DNA from: Corylus avellana
Taxonomy: Eukaryota > Streptophyta > Magnoliopsida > Fagales > Betulaceae
NCBI RefSeq assembly: GCF_901000735.1
Contig: NC_081546.1
Location: 23,845,009 to 23,909,008, forward strand
DNA: 64,000 nucleotides
Direction: 5' to 3'
Shown here: piece after piece, positions 61,587 to 64,000 of the stretch
Numbering within the stretch: the stretch's first letter is position 1
Layout of the letters: every line of letters starts with the position of its first letter
The notes under the pieces: model-generated
Seen by the model: the letters and a program-made list of their open reading frames with translations, nothing else
What the model was told of the DNA's origin: nothing
Database searches by the model: none
Program-made: the position numbers and the translations under genes

Positions 61587-62880
61587 TGATGTGTGCCAAA
61601 TATTGTATATTTGGACCCCTTAAATTACTTTTGTTAATCCTTTAGCTGTGTTATTATTTGATTTCTGGGTTAGTTTTGTGTCTTTAGTGTTTTGTAGCTT
61701 GCTATTGGAAAACTGCGGGATTTATGCGAAAGTTGCACGCTTTGGAAAAGCTGCCAACGGACCTACGATCAAGCGAAGGATACTACGTTCGAGCGCACCT
61801 TCGCTTGTGCCCAGCGCCCCACGATCGAGCGCAGACATGCCCAGTCCAAAGTCCATCGCGCACGCATACTTGCGCCGTAGAGAGGAATTGATGCTCGAGT
61901 GTACCAAGTGTGCGATCCAGCACACTTGTCCGATCTGGCAGTGATTTTTATTTTAATTCAACTTGTAAACCCTAGTTTTAGGCCTATAAATAGATAATTC
62001 TAAGATTAGTTTAGGGAGGCTGCGAATTTCGCGATTTTAGATGAGAAAGAAGAAAGTTTTAGGGTTTTCTAGCTTTTGTATCTCAACTTTATGATTCCAT
62101 ATTTGTAAGTACTCAATTTTCCATGATGAATTCAATGAATTGTGTTTTGTTTTTCAATACTATGAGAGGCTAAACCTTCAACCGAAGTTAAAGATGAAGC
62201 CTCACTTATGATTAGCAACTTTGTTTCATGTATGTAGTGTTTCCCAATTTATTGGTTTAATTTCCCAATTGTTTTACTTCTAATCAATTGGATTGAATAC
62301 TTCTTGGATATCTTTTGTGATTCAAGGATATACTTGATGATTCAAAATGATTCAATACAATTGATTGTTTGGTTTTCTTTGTTAAAAATTAGATTTCCCC
62401 TATGATTTATTCTCTGGATACAGTTGATGTTTTGATAAAATTGGATATTTTCTTGTGATTTACGGATACAGTTAATGATTTGATTAAATATTGGATTTCT
62501 TTTGTGATTTGGGTTATGAATGGATACATGGGATCTTTTGATTAATTCGTTGAAGCAATAGTAAAACAAACCTAAGATTTACATGTGAGAACTTTGGGGA
62601 ATATTATAGATCATGGAACTATGTTGCTATGAATTTATGAGTATGGATTCTGAAACCCTAGTGTTTCGTCATTAGATTACATTCATTTTAAATTGCTTAT
62701 GCCTTTGATTTTTCATTCAAACAATAATCTCTCAAAATTTGGAACTAGGTTAAGATTCAATTAATTTAGATTTAAAATTGCTTTCAAGAACGCAATTTCC
62801 TATGGGATCGACCTCGCACTTGCAATCCATTAACTACAATTGATTCCATGCACTTGTGAGTATTATAATTTGACACAACA
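61587..62880 (+). mobile_element. Solo LTR, 1294 bp, AATGC duplication
   Basis: Starts TGATGTGTGCCAAATATTG and ends AATTTGACACAACA. The 5-bp duplication AATGC is perfect (61582-61586, 62881-62885). TATA-type promoter CCTATAAATAG near 61982. The U3 has ACGATCGAGCG and GCTCGAGTG motifs. The GGGATCGACCTCGCACTTGCA stretch before the end is typical of Ty3 (Tat/Athila-like) LTRs. It was inserted in an older LTR. Confidence 0.88.
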
Positions 62881-62885
62881 AATGC

Positions 62886-64000
62886 CTTAATAACTGATTG
62901 ATAAAGATGGATCGTATAACATGGTAACCCAGTACGAGCGGTATAATGACCATAGGCTTAGTATATAAACTTCATTCTATAGTTAAATGTGTGTGTATTA
63001 TATAAGACCTGGAACCAATGGTTGTTTCGTGACCAATGCATCCATGTTTGATTGGCGGATCACTATAGAACATACATCATTAGTAGCATTGGCCACTTGA
63101 GGCCAAACTTGGTCGGGTTGCTAGTGTTATGGACAGTAGCGTACAGTGGTCGAGGCACCGACATTGTATTACAAGTTCCTCGTAACAAAACCAACCCTGC
63201 TAAGAATGGGTAATATCTCGAGTAGACTAAGTATAATAGTTATGACCTATTGACACATTAGTTTTCTACATTAAAACTTATAGGGGATTTTTGTTAGGAT
63301 TACACATATACATTTCAGAAACCAAAACTATATTTTGTTGTATAATAATAGAGGAAATACTTCATTTGCTTACTACAACAAAATACATGTGTACTTATGC
63401 CTATAACATGTATTTACTCAAATAATTAACTAGGCTAAGATAGCTTGGTTAAAGGGTTAACTGGACTTTTGGGTCACTGGGAACGATTGAAGAGTCATTT
63501 TGGAAATTTTGGAAGTCTCTGGCTGAACACTTGTGTAAGGACCACGCGAAAGCTTGCCAGCAAATACTACATGAACGCTCGTGTAGCGACAAGCCAAAGC
63601 GTACATTGACTTTTAGTTGACCACTGGATATTGTCTGAGCGTACGAGTGCAACCCTAAAATCGTTGGGTAAATAGTACGCAAACGCTCGGCATTGTAGTA
63701 CCGAGCGCTCGCTGCACTGCAAGTTTGCTCATGTAGTGCCCATAGCTTTTTCACCCTATAAATACCCCCCTCCCACGCCCTTACCAACTCATTCTGCCAT
63801 TTGAGCCCTAGAGAAACCCTTCTTAAATGTTATTCTGAGCCTTGAGTGATTTCCTTTGTGTTTTTTGAGAGGAAGGAGGAACCACTTGAGGATTGTACTG
63901 CAGGAAGGTAACTATCATCTTTCCTTAGTGTTTTCCTTTAGATGTTATGCTAGCATTATGTTTTACAAGTACACCCATACCAACCCATTCTGCCATTTGC
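62886..64000 (+). mobile_element. LTR-derived remnants, cut by the window edge
   Basis: 62886-63240 continues the older LTR (GGTATAATGACCATAGGCTTA, GTTCCTCGTAACA-like blocks, GGGTAATATCTCGAG). 63540-63720 is another U3 with GAACGCTCG, GAGCGTACGAG and ACCGAGCGCTCGC motifs, a TATA box CCTATAAATACCCC near 63757, and a leader with splice-like GGAAGGTAAC near 63903. No gene seen. Confidence 0.65.

Noticed and set aside
61648..61944. 98-aa frame also seen at 59844-60152
   Set aside because: A chance frame inside the LTR and repeated because the block is duplicated; the shared frame reflects the copy, not selection.

Overview
This window is nuclear DNA from a flowering plant, probably a woody eudicot. 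It is AT-rich, has intron-split genes with GT/AG borders, and is dominated by nested transposons. The plant genes are a KNOX protein without a homeodomain, an RGF/GLV peptide precursor and a plastid dihydropyrimidine dehydrogenase. I cannot fix the species; an order such as Fagales is only a guess. All coordinates come from reading the sequence; no database search was possible.

Layout. 1-3470: a short secreted Cys-containing protein gene (1559-2104, minus), two MITEs and a SINE with a 13-bp target duplication. 3471-27061: a nest of transposons, probably four levels deep. A plus-strand LTR (3471-27061) is split by a minus-strand solo LTR (4090-25735). That is split by an 18.95-kb CACTA element (4229-23179, AAT duplication), which is split by an 8.43-kb Mutator-like element (5112-13540, perfect 9-bp duplication and 217-bp inverted repeats). 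A 653-bp MULE-type MITE also sits in the inner LTR. 27542-27902: a two-exon RGF/GLV peptide gene. 28000-32700: mostly non-coding, with one MITE. 32720-39890: a MITE split by a 7.0-kb LTR retrotransposon that lacks polymerase genes. 41598-42081: a LINE-like insertion with poly(A). 44306-47509: KNATM (three exons), whose second intron holds copia gag debris. 50226-57113: PYD1, seven exons, minus strand, 424 aa. 57807-57920: a second SINE copy. 58863-64000: LTR-derived DNA with a solo LTR.

Two 100-N gaps (21754-21853, 60567-60666) are each flanked by the same 1.0-1.7 kb sequence on both sides. The likely cause is unmerged overlapping contig ends, so these duplications should not be read as biology.

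The plant genes are unrelated: a secreted signalling peptide, a leaf-patterning transcription cofactor and a pyrimidine catabolism enzyme. Most of the novelty is in the mobile DNA: the nest, a GRF zinc-finger gene carried inside the MULE, ACGT-core motifs in the ends of three DNA transposons, and arrays of short CG-containing motifs in the U3 regions of several LTR families.
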